Shown here piece by piece: positions 52,177-61,216 of a DNA stretch of 64,000 nt. Below the pieces are notes generated by a model. It searched no databases, was not told where the DNA came from, and worked only from the letters and a program-made list of their open reading frames with translations. The DNA is taken from NCBI RefSeq assembly GCF_005796225.1, contig NZ_VAHO01000003.1, positions 1 to 64,000 of the forward strand, given 5' to 3'. How positions within the stretch are numbered: the stretch's first letter is position 1; each line of letters starts with the position of its first letter. This DNA is from Pseudarthrobacter sp. NamE5 (GTDB lineage: Bacteria; Actinomycetota; Actinomycetes; Actinomycetales; Micrococcaceae). The translations under genes were made by a program, and so were the position numbers.

Positions 52177-53158
52177 GCTTCGAGCGCCTGTGAGGGACCT
52201 GGGTGCCCGGTAGGCCGCCAGGTCCGCTGCCAGTTCTTCAGCCATCAGGTGGTTGTTGATGACGACGGCGGTCCAGGCGGCTGCTGCGGCGGACGCCAGG
52301 ACCTGCGCCCTCAGATCCGTTACGTTGCCCGCTGCCCAGACGCCCGGGACGGACGTGGCTCCTTCCGCGTCTGTTTCAAGGTAGGTTCCCACGCCCATGG
52401 GATGGACAGAGGGAGTCAGGCCCAGGGCAGAAAAAGGCATCCAGCCGGACGTGTGCCTCTGGTCCCACTACCACCGCGTCCACGGCAAATTCAGGGCCTC
52501 CGGCGAGGGCAACGCCCCGCAGATTGTCCTGCTCAACCCGGAGGGATTCCACGTGCCCCTTCACAACCCTGATACCGCGTGCCGAGAGCTGTTCGGCTTC
52601 AGCCTGTGACGGCACCGTCCTGTTGTTCAGGAAGAGCGTGACGTTGCTGCTCCACTGCCGGAAGAGCAGGGCCTGGTGCACGGACCATGCCCCGTTCCCC
52701 AGGATCCCGATGACCTGGTCCCGGACCTCCCATCCATGGCAGAAGGGGCAGTGCAGCACGTCTTTTCCCCAGCGCTCCCGGAGTCCGGGGATGGCGGGCA
52801 GTTCATCCACCAGGCCGGTGGCAACCAAGAGGCGGCGGCCCCGAAGGCGCGTGCCGTCGTCGAGCCTTACTTCAAAGCCCTGTTGCAGATCTCCGCCCGC
52901 AGCACGCACTTCGCCGCGGAGGATCGTTACGCCGTACTGCTCAGCCTCGGCGCGGCCAATCGCCAGGAGCTCTCCAGGCTTGACGCCGTCACGGGACAGG
53001 AAGCCATGAACACCCTTTGCAGGTGCGTTGCGGGGTTGGTCACTGTCCACCACGGTCACGGAGCGGCGGCAGCGGCCAAGCATTTGTGCGGCGCTGAGGC
53101 CCGCCGCGCCACCACCGATAATCAGGACATCTGAGATTGCTGCATTGTCTTTGGTCAT
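52165..53158 (-). pseudogene. Thioredoxin-reductase-like FAD/NAD(P) oxidoreductase, frameshifted
   Basis: From ATG 53158 the frame reads SDVLIIGGGAAGLSAAQMLG (FAD site), LLVATGLVDELPAIPGL, the redox motif HCPFCHGWEVRD (Cys-x-x-Cys) and VIGILGNGAWSVHQALLF. After VRLDAF it runs out of frame; shifting one base gives SALGLTPSVHPMGVGTYLET and VPGVWAAGNVTDLRAQVLAS (second FAD motif), to a stop at 52165. The break falls in a run of five A's (52431-52435; four would restore the frame), so one base gained by slippage or a sequencing error explains it. The adjoining XRE-cupin gene is divergent and probably controls it. If the run were four A's, this would be an ordinary active enzyme of about 330 residues. 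Confidence 0.8.
52166..52190. terminator. Hairpin between convergent genes
   Basis: CAGGCGC and GCGCCTG form a 7-bp stem with an 11-base loop, at the end of the valine operon and of the convergent oxidoreductase gene. No T run. Confidence 0.4.
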
Positions 53159-53223
53159 GGCTTCATCTTTGGGCGCCCATCTGCCAATGGCAAGGTCTTT
53201 TGCTGGAATGGCAAGATAGCCAT

Positions 53224-53799
53224 ATGGATGAGCAGATAAACGATGTCCTGGCAACCGTTGGTCCAAGGCTGCGAGCACTTCGACTGGCACGGGACGTCAC
53301 CCTGACGGCCCTGGCGGAAGCCACCGGAATCTCCGTCAGTACCCTTTCCCGGCTGGAGTCCGGCCAGCGGCGGCCCAACCTTGAACTGCTGCTGCCGTTG
53401 GCGAAAGCCCACCAGGTGCCGCTGGACGAGCTGGTGGGCGCCCCTGACACCGGTGATCCGCGTGTACACCTGCGGCCCATCGAAATGCGGGGTATGACGA
53501 TCATTCCGTTGACCAGGAAGCCCGGCGGAATCCAGGCCTACAAGCACATCCTGCCTGCCGGGCGGATGGAAACGCCCGATCCCAAAGTGCATGAGGGCTA
53601 TGAGTGGCTGTACGTACTGAACGGCCGGCTGCGCATGGTCCTTGGCAGCCAGGACCTGGTGCTCAAGCCGGGGGAAGCAGCGGAGTTCGATACGAGGGTG
53701 CCGCACTGGTTTGGCCGGGCAGATGGCAAGGCCGTGGAGTTCCTCAGCCTCTTCGGCACCCAGGGGGAGCGGATGCACGTCCGTGCCAAGGGGGACTGA
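53224..53799 (+). CDS. XRE-cupin transcriptional regulator
   Basis: 191 residues. HTH (LALRLARDVTLTALAEATG-like start at residue 17; GISVSTLSRLESGQRRPNLE), then a cupin domain (YKHILPAGRMETPDPKVHEG, EWLYVLNGRLRMVLG, FDTRVPHWFGRADGKAVEFL). Such regulators sense a small metabolite bound in the cupin barrel. ATG 53224 is the first Met in an adequate context. Divergent from the oxidoreductase pseudogene, 65 bp away. Confidence 0.9.
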   Translation: MDEQINDVLATVGPRLRALRLARDVTLTALAEATGISVSTLSRLESGQRRPNLELLLPLAKAHQVPLDELVGAPDTGDPRVHLRPIEMRGMTIIPLTRKPGGIQAYKHILPAGRMETPDPKVHEGYEWLYVLNGRLRMVLGSQDLVLKPGEAAEFDTRVPHWFGRADGKAVEFLSLFGTQGERMHVRAKGD

Positions 53800-53878
53800 T
53801 TCCCGGCCCCCAGACTATCCACTAGTGCGTATGGTAGACAGGGCAGGGCGACTTTGCAGCGGACGGGGGACTTTTGTT

Positions 53879-54532
53879 ATGTGGGGAACAGCGGCGGACG
53901 CGGACGGCTCGGCAGATAACCTCACTGGGCTGGTGGGTTTTGCCGCCCGCGGCATCGAGCAACTGGGCGAATGGGGCGTCGGCGCCTTCACCCTTGCCGA
54001 AACGGTGGTGCCTCCGATCCCCAGTGAGGTGATCCTGCCCCTGGGCGGCTACCTTGCCCGCCAGGGGGACCTGAACCTGCTCCTGATTTATTTCACCAGC
54101 ACTCTCGGCGCCTATCTCGGCGCCCTGTTCCTGTACTGGCTCGGGGCCAAACTGGGCCTTGAGCGTTCCATCCGGGGGCTGTCCAAACTCCCCTTGGTGG
54201 ACCGGGAAGACTTTGAGCACGCCGCCCACTGGTTCCGCCGCCATGGAAGGTCTTCCATCTTTTTTGGGCGGCTGCTGCCCGGCGTGCGCAGCCTGATTTC
54301 ACTGCCGGCAGGTGCCTCCGGCATGCCGCTGGGCACCTTCACCCTATACACCCTGGCAGGCAGCGGACTCTGGAATGGGGCGCTGATCGGGTTGGGATAC
54401 CTCCTGGGCACCCAATACCGGCTCATCGAGGAGTACTCCAGGTACCTGAATTACGCCGTATATGCTGCACTGGGCATCACGGTGATCCTCCTCGTGCTGA
54501 GGCATTTCAAGCGGCAAAGAATCCGGCGCTGA
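53879..54532 (+). CDS. DedA-family membrane protein
   Basis: 217 residues. SNARE-associated (VTT/DedA) domain with ETVVPPIPSEVILPLGGYLA, the amphipathic loop GLERSIRGLSKL, and the conserved FGRLLPGVRSLISLPAGASG. DedA proteins scramble or flip undecaprenyl-phosphate and phospholipids. ATG 53879 follows a GGGGGAC element. Terminates 13 bp before the convergent MarR gene. Confidence 0.9.
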   Translation: MWGTAADADGSADNLTGLVGFAARGIEQLGEWGVGAFTLAETVVPPIPSEVILPLGGYLARQGDLNLLLIYFTSTLGAYLGALFLYWLGAKLGLERSIRGLSKLPLVDREDFEHAAHWFRRHGRSSIFFGRLLPGVRSLISLPAGASGMPLGTFTLYTLAGSGLWNGALIGLGYLLGTQYRLIEEYSRYLNYAVYAALGITVILLVLRHFKRQRIRR

Positions 54533-54545
54533 CAGCCGGGCGCCC

Positions 54546-55052
54546 TTAGTCCTCGAAGTCCCCCGCGTTCCGGCGGAATTCGCCCAGGATCCGAATGAGA
54601 TCCTTTACATCCCCAGGACTGAATCCCGGAGTGCTGAACACCTCGGTGTTGAGTGCTGCCGTCGCGTCTTTTGCTGCAGTCCGTCCCTTGGCTGTGAGTT
54701 CAATCAGCGTGGTCCGGCCGTCTGTCGGGTGCGGCGACCGGGCTACCAGGCCCGCACGTTCCAGCCGGTCCACTGAGTTGGTGACCGAGGTCGGATGGAC
54801 CTGGAGCAGGGCGCTCGCCTTGTTCATTGGCAGGGCCCCCTTTCTGGCGAAATTCAACAGTGCCAGTAGTTCGTAGCGGGCAAAAGTCAGCCCGAACGGC
54901 TTGAGTGTGGACTCGATCCTGGCCAGCAGGATCTGCTGGGTGCGCATGATGGCGGTGATGGCCGCCATGGGAGCGGCCACGTCCCCCCACCCATGTTCTT
55001 CCCAATTGCGCTGGGCTTCGGCTATGGGATCGCGGGAGAGCGGATTGCCCAT
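54546..55052 (-). CDS. MarR-family regulator
   Basis: 168 residues from ATG 55052 (AAAGG upstream; the frame is open for 23 further codons). Winged helix: FARYELLALLNFARKGALPM, QVHPTSVTNSVDRLERAGLV, RSPHPTDGRTTLIELTAKGR. Divergent from an acyl-CoA dehydrogenase gene, the usual target arrangement; the ligand may be an acyl-CoA or a phenolic acid. Confidence 0.92.
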   Translation of the reverse strand: MGNPLSRDPIAEAQRNWEEHGWGDVAAPMAAITAIMRTQQILLARIESTLKPFGLTFARYELLALLNFARKGALPMNKASALLQVHPTSVTNSVDRLERAGLVARSPHPTDGRTTLIELTAKGRTAAKDATAALNTEVFSTPGFSPGDVKDLIRILGEFRRNAGDFED

Positions 55053-55094
55053 GGAAGACCTTTCGCCCGGGTGATTTGGCTCACTTATTGCGCC

Positions 55095-55110
55095 AGTATC
55101 TGAATATACT
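55095..55110. promoter_or_regulatory. Palindromic MarR operator candidate
   Basis: AGTATCTGAATATACT (5-bp arms AGTAT/ATACT) in the 95-bp divergent spacer, 38 bases before the dehydrogenase start. TATACT also looks like a -10 element. The half AGTATATTC recurs before mmsA (47702-47710). Confidence 0.5.
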
Positions 55111-55147
55111 AGGACATCCAACGTTTAGGCGATGCGGAAGGGGCCCG

Positions 55148-56338
55148 ATGCCCGTGCAGTCCCCTGAATCTGGCGATGCACTGCCTTTCCCGGATGCCGA
55201 TCTCATGCACGTGGCGGACCTCCTCCCGCACTCTGAACAGGAGCGGTACTTTTGCCTCCGCAGCTTCCTGCAGTCTGCCGTCCGCCGGCAGTCCATCGAG
55301 TACTGGAACCGCGAGGAGTTTCCCTACGGGCTGCTCAGCGAAATGGGCAACCGTGGCCTGGGGGCGCTTCAGGTGGACGGCACCTCTATCCTTTTCAAGG
55401 GACTCATGTACGTAGAGCTGGCCAGGGCGGACGTCTCCCTTTCGGCCCTGGCCGGGATCCACAATGAACTGATCGTCGGCACCATTAAGGAATTGGGATC
55501 CGAGGAGCAGAAACGCACATGGCTTCCGGGGCTGGCGAACTTTACCCAGCTGGGAGCTTTCGCACTGACCGAACCCGGGCATGGGTCCGACATCTCGGGA
55601 GGTCTGGAAACCTCGGCCAGGCTGGACGGTGGCGAGTGGGTGCTGAACGGCGCCAAGCGGTGGATCGGCGCGGGCACTATGGCCGACTTTGCCCTGGTGT
55701 GGGCGCGGGATACGGCAGACGGACAGGTCAAGGCCTTCATCGTGGAGGCGGACAGGCCTGGCTATACAGCCACGAAGATCTCCAACAAGATTGGCCTGCG
55801 GATCATGCAGAATGCGGACATCAGCCTGCGGGAGGTGCGGATTCCGGCGGCTAACCTGCTTCCCGGAGCCGGAAGCTTCACCAACGCCAACAGCCTGTTG
55901 CGCGACTCGCGGGCGTGGGTGGGCTGGCAGGCCGCAGGGATCCAGCTTGCAGCCTTCGATGTTGCCCGTGCCTATTCGCTGGAGCGCCGGCAGTTTGGAA
56001 GGGAGTTGGCGCGGTTCCAGCTGGTCCAGCAGCAGCTTTCGGACATGCTGGGCAATGCCATGGTCTCCCTGGCCCTCATGGTGCAGCTGGCACGGATCCA
56101 GGAGGAGGGCAAGCTGGAGATGGCGCAGGCCGCCCTGGCGAAGGCCACCACCACCAGGCTGGCCCGGGCGACGGTCGCCATGGGAAGGTCCCTGCTGGGC
56201 GGCAACGGTATCAGCAGTGACTACGAGATGGGCAAGCTGTTCGGTGACGCTGAAATTCTCTACACCTACGAGGGCAGCTACGAGATTAACTCCCTTATTG
56301 TGGGGCGGGCCGTGACCGGAAAGTCCGCGTTCACCTGA
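55148..56338 (+). CDS. Acyl-CoA dehydrogenase, glutaryl-CoA-dehydrogenase-like
   Basis: 396 residues from ATG 55148 (GGAAGGGG upstream). FAD and substrate motifs: TEPGHGSDISGGLETSARLD, KRWIGAGTMADFALVWARDT, GGNGISSDYEMGKLFGDAEI, with catalytic Glu in YTYEGSYEINSLIVGRAVTG. The overall type matches glutaryl-CoA dehydrogenase more than short-chain enzymes, but its valine-gene neighbourhood also permits isobutyryl-CoA. Likely the MarR target. Confidence 0.88.
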   Translation: MPVQSPESGDALPFPDADLMHVADLLPHSEQERYFCLRSFLQSAVRRQSIEYWNREEFPYGLLSEMGNRGLGALQVDGTSILFKGLMYVELARADVSLSALAGIHNELIVGTIKELGSEEQKRTWLPGLANFTQLGAFALTEPGHGSDISGGLETSARLDGGEWVLNGAKRWIGAGTMADFALVWARDTADGQVKAFIVEADRPGYTATKISNKIGLRIMQNADISLREVRIPAANLLPGAGSFTNANSLLRDSRAWVGWQAAGIQLAAFDVARAYSLERRQFGRELARFQLVQQQLSDMLGNAMVSLALMVQLARIQEEGKLEMAQAALAKATTTRLARATVAMGRSLLGGNGISSDYEMGKLFGDAEILYTYEGSYEINSLIVGRAVTGKSAFT

Positions 56339-56488
56339 CAGTGGAGCTGCGATGCCTGCGGCTCGCAGTGCAAACTCTGGTGGGCGCTGTGCCCGTTGTC
56401 CGGCGGGCTCCTACTCGCTAGCATCGAACAGATAAGCCTACTTGCTGTTCTGGTTCTGCTCCTTGAGCGGAGGCGGGAAGGGAACCCG

Positions 56489-57466
56489 ATGCGCATCAAG
56501 AACTCAGTAGTTGTCATCACCGGAGCCTCCAGCGGAATCGGCCGGGCCATCGCCCTTCGCTGCGCGGACATGGGCGCCAGGCTGGTCCTGGCGGCACGTG
56601 GAGCCGAAGAGCTTGAAGCGGTGGCCGGTGAGTGCAGGAAACGCGGAGCCCAAGCCATAACCGTCGCCACTGATGTGACGGATCCTGCCATTGTGGACAA
56701 CCTGGCCGCCCGCGCCGTGGCAGAGTTCGGCCGGCTTGACGTATGGATCAACAACGCAGCGGTAGCGGCCTTCGGGCGGTTGACCGACATCCCGCCCGCG
56801 GACTTCCAGCGTGTGCTGGATGTCAATATTTCCGGTTACGTGAACGGCGCCCGCGCCGCCCTGCTGCGGCAGACAGCCCAGGGCTCCGGTGTCCTGGTCA
56901 ATGTTGCCTCCGTGGTGGGGGAAACCCCGCTGCCGTACAACGCCGCCTACTCGATGTCCAAGGCGGCCGTCCGGGCGCTCAGCGTCAGCCTGCGGTCGGA
57001 GTTGGCCCTGGAAGGGGTATCCGGAGTGAAAGTGTCCACTGTCCTTCCGGCCACCATCGATACCCCCTTCTACCAGCACGCGGCCAACTACACTGGCCGC
57101 CGCGCGTCCGCGATGCCTCCGGTGTACACGCCGGAACGGGTGGCAAGAGCAGTGGTGAAGGTAATCAACCGGCCCCGCCGGGAAACCGTGGTGGGTAAAC
57201 CGACCGGGCGCCTGCTGGTCCTGCAGCACAAGTTCAGCCCCCGTACAGTGGAAGGCTCCATAGCCAAGCAGGTGGACAGAACCCAGTTGCCCCGGCGGAA
57301 GCCGGCACCCATCACTGCCGGCAACCTGTACAAGCCCTCAGGGGAAATCAGGAAAGGGTCCGTGACGGGCGGCTGGCACGGCAGGCGCCGGACTGCCCAG
57401 CGCGGAATCATGAGTGCGGCAGCATTGGCCGGGACAGCGGTGGCCTTGCGGAAGCTGTTGGGCTGA
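56489..57466 (+). CDS. Short-chain dehydrogenase/reductase with C-terminal extension
   Basis: 325 residues. TGASSGIGRAIALRCADMGA (cofactor site), NNAAVAAFGR, and the catalytic Ser/Tyr/Lys in NVASVVGETPLPYNAAYSMSK. Beyond the normal SDR end (about residue 245) is an 80-residue basic extension ending in a helix (IMSAAALAGTAVALRKLLG), which suggests membrane attachment. Substrate unknown. Confidence 0.9.
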   Translation: MRIKNSVVVITGASSGIGRAIALRCADMGARLVLAARGAEELEAVAGECRKRGAQAITVATDVTDPAIVDNLAARAVAEFGRLDVWINNAAVAAFGRLTDIPPADFQRVLDVNISGYVNGARAALLRQTAQGSGVLVNVASVVGETPLPYNAAYSMSKAAVRALSVSLRSELALEGVSGVKVSTVLPATIDTPFYQHAANYTGRRASAMPPVYTPERVARAVVKVINRPRRETVVGKPTGRLLVLQHKFSPRTVEGSIAKQVDRTQLPRRKPAPITAGNLYKPSGEIRKGSVTGGWHGRRRTAQRGIMSAAALAGTAVALRKLLG

Positions 57467-57499
57467 GCGTGCAGACCCTGAGCCTGCACGGCCGGAGCC

Positions 57500-58285
57500 T
57501 TAGAGGTGCTGCCCGGCGTAAATGCGCAATGCGTCCCGCACGAAGCCGGCGCCGGTTTCGCCTCCGTAGTTGGCCGCGAACCGGGGATCAGCAACGTACA
57601 TGTCCGCAAGCCCGGTGACGTACCCGCGGAGGTCTGCTCCCCGCTCCGCTGCGGGTGTCCCCGGTATCGATGCCAGCCAAGCCACATGCCGCCTGGCCAG
57701 CTCCTGGGCGGCAAAACTCTCCGGGCCGGCCCCTGAACCTGCCACAGCAATCCAGTCGCTGCCGAGTTTCCCGGCGTCGGCCATCCATTCCTGCTTCTCC
57801 TCCTCGCCCATTGCCCGCCACCAGGCGTCGCTCCTGGCGTAGGCGTCCTTGCCCCAGCGCTCTTCCACCTCGTCCTTGTACTGGGTGTGGTCGAAGCCGT
57901 CGAACATCTTCTCTGCTACCATGTCGCCCCCTCCTTTTACTGTTTCGATTGTTTGCCGCACCGATGCCATTTGCCGCGCCAGCCGTTGCTGTTCCTGTCC
58001 CAGCCAGTCCAGGTGGTGGCTCAGCGCCTGCACAGTGTCCGTCTGCTGCCGGAACACCTCCGCGATGGCCGGCAGGCCCAACCCAAGCTCCCGAAGGAGA
58101 AGGATCCGCTGCAGCTGCAGGAGGGCGTTGCTGTCGTAGTAGCGGTAGCCGTTACTGCCCACCCGGCTCGGCGCCAGCAGGCCGACTTCGTCATAATGGC
58201 GCAAAGTGCGGCTCGTGGTTCCGGCGATCCGGGCCACCTCCTGGATGGGCCAGTCCTGCCGGGCGCTGCTCCCGGTGTCTTCCAT
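57500..58285 (-). CDS. MerR-family regulator, TipAL-like with TipAS domain
   Basis: 261 residues. MerR winged helix (WPIQEVARIAGTTSRTLRHY, NGYRYYDSNALLQLQRILLL), dimerisation helix to residue 115, then a TipAS-type drug-binding domain (FDGFDHTQYKDEVEERWG, WWRAMGEEEKQEWMADAGKL, FAANYGGETGAGFVRDALRI). TipAL senses thiopeptides and other multidrug ligands. The promoter at 58292-58322 places the dyad in its 19-bp spacer, so it is autoregulated. Confidence 0.9.
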   Translation of the reverse strand: MEDTGSSARQDWPIQEVARIAGTTSRTLRHYDEVGLLAPSRVGSNGYRYYDSNALLQLQRILLLRELGLGLPAIAEVFRQQTDTVQALSHHLDWLGQEQQRLARQMASVRQTIETVKGGGDMVAEKMFDGFDHTQYKDEVEERWGKDAYARSDAWWRAMGEEEKQEWMADAGKLGSDWIAVAGSGAGPESFAAQELARRHVAWLASIPGTPAAERGADLRGYVTGLADMYVADPRFAANYGGETGAGFVRDALRIYAGQHL

Positions 58286-58291
58286 GGTTTG

Positions 58292-58322
58292 AGCGTAGGG
58301 GTTGACGCAGCGTCAACGTCAA
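58292..58322 (-). promoter_or_regulatory. MerR-type promoter with 19-bp spacer; leaderless start
   Basis: On the minus strand TTGACG (58322-58317), a 19-base spacer and TACGCT (58297-58292). The spacer contains a perfect dyad TTGACGC-T-GCGTCAA (58316-58302). MerR activators bind such long-spaced promoters. The ATG (58285) lies 6 bases after the -10, so the transcript probably starts at or next to it. Confidence 0.8.
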
Positions 58323-58669
58323 GCGGGTTTTTCGGGGAGGCCGTGACCCGGTGGGCGGCGGCGTGAACGGGTGCGGGCCTGGGCGACGAGCCGGTTGAAC
58401 GCGAAAATGAACACGGCCTCGATCAGGAGCATGAGCGCCACGGGGAGCCATTCGCCGCGGGCCGCAAAAAAGACGCAGCCGGTCAGCGCCAGGACTGTTC
58501 CCAGAGCCAGGGTATAGATGGCGAATCCGACAGCGACGCGTGCACTGCGGACTCCGGTGCGGAACCCGAAGCCCAGCGGTTCACCGCCGGGGTGCCCGGG
58601 GACGCGGTCAGGCACGGCCGGTCCCAGCCTGTCGAACTCCTCCCAGGGATCCTGGTCCTGTCCGCTCAC
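58319..58669 (-). CDS. Two-helix membrane protein (116 aa)
   Basis: GTG start (58669). A polar N-terminus with WEEFDRLGP, then two helices (VAVGFAIYTLALGTVLALTG; LPVALMLLIEAVFIFAFNRL) and a basic Arg/Pro-rich tail. No family recognised. The stop codon overlaps the -35 element of the MerR promoter, so the two transcription units are packed closely. Confidence 0.75.
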   Translation of the reverse strand: MSGQDQDPWEEFDRLGPAVPDRVPGHPGGEPLGFGFRTGVRSARVAVGFAIYTLALGTVLALTGCVFFAARGEWLPVALMLLIEAVFIFAFNRLVAQARTRSRRRPPGHGLPEKPA

Positions 58670-58830
58670 CCTTCAATTATCCCCATGAGCAGGCAGGGGC
58701 ACAGCGCAAGGGAAAGGAGGGCAAGAAGGACGAGGGCTGGTCGACGCAAAACAGCGGCCCCTCCAGCACGATGCTGAAGAAGCCGCTGCAGGTGCCGGTC
58801 CGCCGGCGGGAGCCGGGGAAAGGCTAAACC

Positions 58831-59034
58831 TTAAAGCGGGCGGATGTTCTCTGCCTGCGGGCCCTTGGGGCCCTGGGTCACATCGAATTCAACCTTCTGG
58901 TTCTCATCGAGTGAGCGGTATCCGCTGCTGGCGATTGCGGAGTAGTGGGCGAAAACGTCAGCGGACCCGTCATCGGGGGCAATGAAGCCAAAACCCTTTT
59001 CGGCGTTGAACCATTTAACTGTGCCTGTTGCCAT
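58831..59034 (-). CDS. cspA: Cold shock protein
   Basis: 67 residues, standard length. RNP1 GFGFIAP and RNP2 DVFAHYS on the beta-barrel ([20 protein letters not shown]), ending [11 protein letters not shown] chaperone that binds single-stranded nucleic acid. GAAGGA precedes the ATG. The 133-bp region upstream (59035-59167) would hold its leader, which in this family is often structured, and the end of the two-component genes. Confidence 0.96.
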   Translation of the reverse strand: MATGTVKWFNAEKGFGFIAPDDGSADVFAHYSAIASSGYRSLDENQKVEFDVTQGPKGPQAENIRPL

Positions 59035-59167
59035 GGCTGCATTCCTTCGTGTGACTCTGATTCTCTCCCCGGGCCATCGGCCAGGAGTGCGGGGAGAACG
59101 TCCCCCGCAGTCCCCAACGTACGGGGCGCAGGCCCCGGTTGCAAGGGTAAGGCAACATTTGTCGAGG

Positions 59168-59794
59168 TCAACGCATCCCTTCACGGCGGATGGCGGTGGC
59201 GATGGCGGCTGCCCTGGTGTCCACTCCGAGCTTGGCGTAGATATGCGCGAGGTGCGTCTTGACGGTTGCTTCAGAGATGAAAAGCCGCTGGCCGAGCTCC
59301 CGGTTGCTGAGCCCCTGGGTGAGCAGGCCCAACAGTTCTGCCTCGCGCGGCGTGAGGATTTCGTCCGGATTGCGGAGCTGCTGGAACAGCCGGGACGCCA
59401 CTGGCGGGCTCATGACGCTCTTTCCCTGGACGGCACCACGGATGGCGGCGAAAATTTCCTCCGGAGCCGCGTCCTTGAGCAGGTAGCCCATGGCACCGGC
59501 GTCCACGGACCGCACGATGTCGGCGTCCGAATCATAGGTGGTGAAGACAAGGACCGCCTGTTTGCTGTTGGCTTCCCGGATTCTTCGGATCGCCTGGATG
59601 CCGTCCATCCCCGCGCCCATGGCCAGGTCCATGACCACCACGGCCGGCTCGTGTTCATGTACCAGCTGCACCGCTTCCTCCCCGGAGGCTGCCTCGGCCA
59701 CCACCTCGATGTCGGGCTGGGTCCCCAGGAGGGCGCGAAGGCCGCTTCTCACCACCAGGTGGTCGTCCGCCAGCAGCACGGTGATGACGCTCAT
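59168..59794 (-). CDS. LuxR-type response regulator, SenR-like
   Basis: 208 residues. Receiver with phospho-Asp56 ([16 protein letters not shown]), a conserved Lys in [10 protein letters not shown], then a LuxR HTH ([40 protein letters not shown]). ATG at 59794 overlaps the kinase stop. It should bind DNA near the divergent HbpS-like gene and its own operon. Confidence 0.93.
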   Translation of the reverse strand: MSVITVLLADDHLVVRSGLRALLGTQPDIEVVAEAASGEEAVQLVHEHEPAVVVMDLAMGAGMDGIQAIRRIREANSKQAVLVFTTYDSDADIVRSVDAGAMGYLLKDAAPEEIFAAIRGAVQGKSVMSPPVASRLFQQLRNPDEILTPREAELLGLLTQGLSNRELGQRLFISEATVKTHLAHIYAKLGVDTRAAAIATAIRREGMR

Positions 59795-61080
59795 GGTCTT
59801 CCCGTCGTCCTTGCCCCGGGGCCGGGCACAGGCAGCTGGGCGGCCACGATGGTTCCGTCCCCGGGTGTGCTTTCCACGGAGAAGACCCCGCCCAGCTGCT
59901 CCACCCGTTGCCGCATGGCCCGCAGTCCGTAGCCTCCGGCGGCCGACGGCGGTGCTGCCGCCGCAGGATCAAAGCCGGCGCCGTCGTCGTAGATGTCCAG
60001 GGTGACGGACTCCGGGAGGAATCCCAGCGTCACGGTTGCAACGGTGGCGGAGGCATGGAGTTTGATGTTGGCGGCAGCGCTCTGCACCACCCGCAGCAGG
60101 GCATGCCGGGTTTCCGCAGGGACAGGGTGTGCTTCCCCGGTGACCAGGAGCCGGGCGTCCGGGACATACCGCCTGGCAGCGACGAGCAGCGCGTCCGGCA
60201 GCGGGGAGGTGTCCAGGCCGGGGGAGGCGAGCTCGTGCACCAGGCTGCGGGTCTCGGACAGATTGCCCCGCAGCAGGGCGGTTGCTTCACCGAGATCAGC
60301 CCGCGCGGTGGCACTTGGCCAGGCGCGCCCCGCCGCCTCAAGCAGGAGCAGGCTGCTGGCCAGCCCCTGGGTCACCGTGTCATGAATTTCCCGGGAAACC
60401 CGCTCCCGTTCGGCTATGGTGCCGGCCCGGCGCTCGCTGGCCGCCAGCTGTCCCTGCGCGCGCGTAACCTCCGCATGCAGCCGGCGCTGCTCCTCGGCGT
60501 CGCGCTGGATCCGGTCATAGATGAGCGTGAGCATGACGCCCACGGCAAGGGGCCCGAGGAGCATCGCCACATCAGTGCCGTTGGTCATCCGGAACAGGCC
60601 GGCGGCTGTGGCCGTGGCCGTAATCCCGGCCGCAGCGTAGGCTGCCGGGCCGGCCAGGGCGCTCCGGCTGAGGAAGAAGAGCGCGAACGAGCACCAGGCA
60701 AAACTGGGCGCGGCGATGACCAATACGGCCCACACGGCCACCAGGACGAACATCCACGGGGCGCCCGGGCGCTCCCGGCGGGCCAGCACGGCAACGACGG
60801 CGTACAAGAGGCAGGCGGCGGCGGCCAGGCCGAGGACCAGCAGGTTGTCTGCCGGGCTGTGCCGCATCACGTAGCGGACCAGAGACGCCACCAGCAGCAC
60901 GGCGAAACCAAGGTGCACAGCGACATCGATGCTTGCCAGATGTGGTCGTGGCGGGGTGCCGGTGCTGAAGGGGCCAGTGGCTGGGGCGCCGCCAGCCGGG
61001 GCTGCATCAGCCGGGGCGCGGACGGAGGCTCGGGTAGGCATGGGGATTCCGGTTCGGAGGTAGGAAAAGCTATCCACCAT
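59791..61080 (-). CDS. Five-helix sensor kinase, SenS-like
   Basis: 429 residues from ATG 61080 (AGGGG upstream; ATG 61041 is the alternative). Short cytoplasmic N-terminus, then five or six closely spaced helices (DVAVHLGFAVLLVASLVRYV; LLVLGLAAAACLLYAVVAVL; MFVLVAVWAVLVIAAPSFAW; AYAAAGITATATAAGLFRMT; VAMLLGPLAVGVMLTLIYDR), a HisKA_3 helix with phospho-His in REIHDTVTQGLASSLLLLEA, and an ATPase domain with GYGLRAMRQRV. Its lack of a large periplasmic domain resembles Streptomyces SenS, which works with the external heme-binding HbpS; the HbpS-like gene lies divergently next to it. Confidence 0.92.
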   Translation of the reverse strand: MVDSFSYLRTGIPMPTRASVRAPADAAPAGGAPATGPFSTGTPPRPHLASIDVAVHLGFAVLLVASLVRYVMRHSPADNLLVLGLAAAACLLYAVVAVLARRERPGAPWMFVLVAVWAVLVIAAPSFAWCSFALFFLSRSALAGPAAYAAAGITATATAAGLFRMTNGTDVAMLLGPLAVGVMLTLIYDRIQRDAEEQRRLHAEVTRAQGQLAASERRAGTIAERERVSREIHDTVTQGLASSLLLLEAAGRAWPSATARADLGEATALLRGNLSETRSLVHELASPGLDTSPLPDALLVAARRYVPDARLLVTGEAHPVPAETRHALLRVVQSAAANIKLHASATVATVTLGFLPESVTLDIYDDGAGFDPAAAAPPSAAGGYGLRAMRQRVEQLGGVFSVESTPGDGTIVAAQLPVPGPGARTTGRP

Positions 61081-61216
61081 GGTATTGCCCCTGCCGCTGC
61101 CCCGTCCCTCAGCCTTTTGGCTGATACTGCTGGCCTTTCGGTGCAGGAGGGAACAGCCAAAGGCCCGATGCCGGGAGAGGGCAGCGCCGGAAGGATGGAA
61201 ACGTACCCGCTCCGGG

